Shown: piece by piece, positions 63,701-64,000 of the stretch | Position numbering within the stretch: the stretch's first letter is position 1 | How the letters are laid out: each line of letters opens with the position of its first letter | Assembly (NCBI GenBank): GCA_022410635.1 | Contig: JAJVDF010000045.1 | Location: 2,438,954-2,502,953, forward strand | Length of the DNA stretch: 64,000 nt | From: Tretioscincus oriximinensis | Taxonomy: Eukaryota; Chordata; Lepidosauria; Squamata; Gymnophthalmidae | Reading direction: 5' to 3' | Notes under the pieces: generated by a model | Database searches by the model: none | The model's input: the letters and a program-made list of their open reading frames with translations, nothing else | What the model was told of the DNA's origin: nothing | Program-made: the position numbers and the translations under genes

Positions 63701-64000
63701 AAAATAATTTTAATTTAGTGTAATCATTCAAACAGTGGTTTCTTCCCAATGAAGGAAATTTACAACAACAAAAATCTACTTTTTTCTTTTCAATCCATCT
63801 GTTACCATAAGCCACAGTAATGCAATTAATACCATATATTCACCATTTTCAGATTACCTTTTCAAATATATCATTTATTTATCTGTTTACATTTTTATCC
63901 CATGCTATATTCCAAGGTGCCAACATGGGTCACAACAATAAAAACAAAAAATAGAATATAAACATTGAAAACATGTGGTCAATGTGTCATTCTTTACATC
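60740..64000. other. 5' part of window, intron without recognisable genes
   Basis: AT-rich and repeat-poor. It holds a purine-rich tract at about 62175-62225. 63870-63960 resembles a LINE/SINE tail (TTTTTATCCCATGCTATATT) but is too diverged to assign. The upstream SOX6 exon is not seen here. Confidence 0.45.

Overview
The window is vertebrate intronic DNA with three protein-coding exons. All three lie on the minus strand and encode consecutive pieces of the SoxD transcription factor SOX6: 50700-50789, 24333-24505 and 20698-20766, in transcription order from high to low coordinates. The translated pieces join in phase and match SOX6 rather than SOX5. No SOX6 exon is visible above 50789 or below 20698, so both the promoter/N-terminal exons and the HMG-box exons lie outside. 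Every other long open frame is transposon-derived or looks like chance.

The repeat content points to a squamate reptile, probably a lizard: CR1, L2 and L1 LINEs together, tRNA-derived SINEs of lepidosaur type, several hAT families, and short repeats of the kind abundant in reptiles. Species cannot be fixed from the sequence. Scattered single Ns and one 29-base N run (36518-36546) indicate a draft assembly.

Layout. 1-20697 (3' intron, partial): LTR-like promoter module (about 640-1345), decayed hAT transposon with a minisatellite (1776-3715), tRNA-SINEs (10378, 12838), an hAT MITE with perfect 8-bp target duplication (10991-11368), a CpG-rich block (12225-12610), Penelope-like fragments (11890, 13229, 19605), and an L2 LINE (16230-17560). 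20767-24332 (short intron, 3,566 bp): mariner-type MITE, LINE 3' end, small palindromic MITE. 24506-50699 (26.2-kb intron): CR1 fragments, a second hAT MITE (26185-26779), SINEs, a Penelope-like copy with a 12-bp duplication (34062-34183), a third hAT element (37599-38034), and a recently duplicated 81-bp segment (44022/44558). 50790-64000 (5' intron, partial): a nested stack of CR1, hAT and L1 (52905-55122), CR1 tails, a 37-bp-stem hairpin (57445-57523), a SINE abutting a second L1 (58088-59975), and a long inverted-repeat element (60244-60733).

The most interesting signal is in the Penelope-like fragments. At 13481-13518 the sequence can be laid out as a small hammerhead-ribozyme-like fold: a 4-bp stem I, a CUGANGA-type box, a closed stem II, a GAAA box, and an almost absent stem III. 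It has one extra A after the first box. Degenerate or truncated versions occur in two other copies. The rest of the window is host intron shaped by successive transposon insertions; no separate multi-gene system is present.
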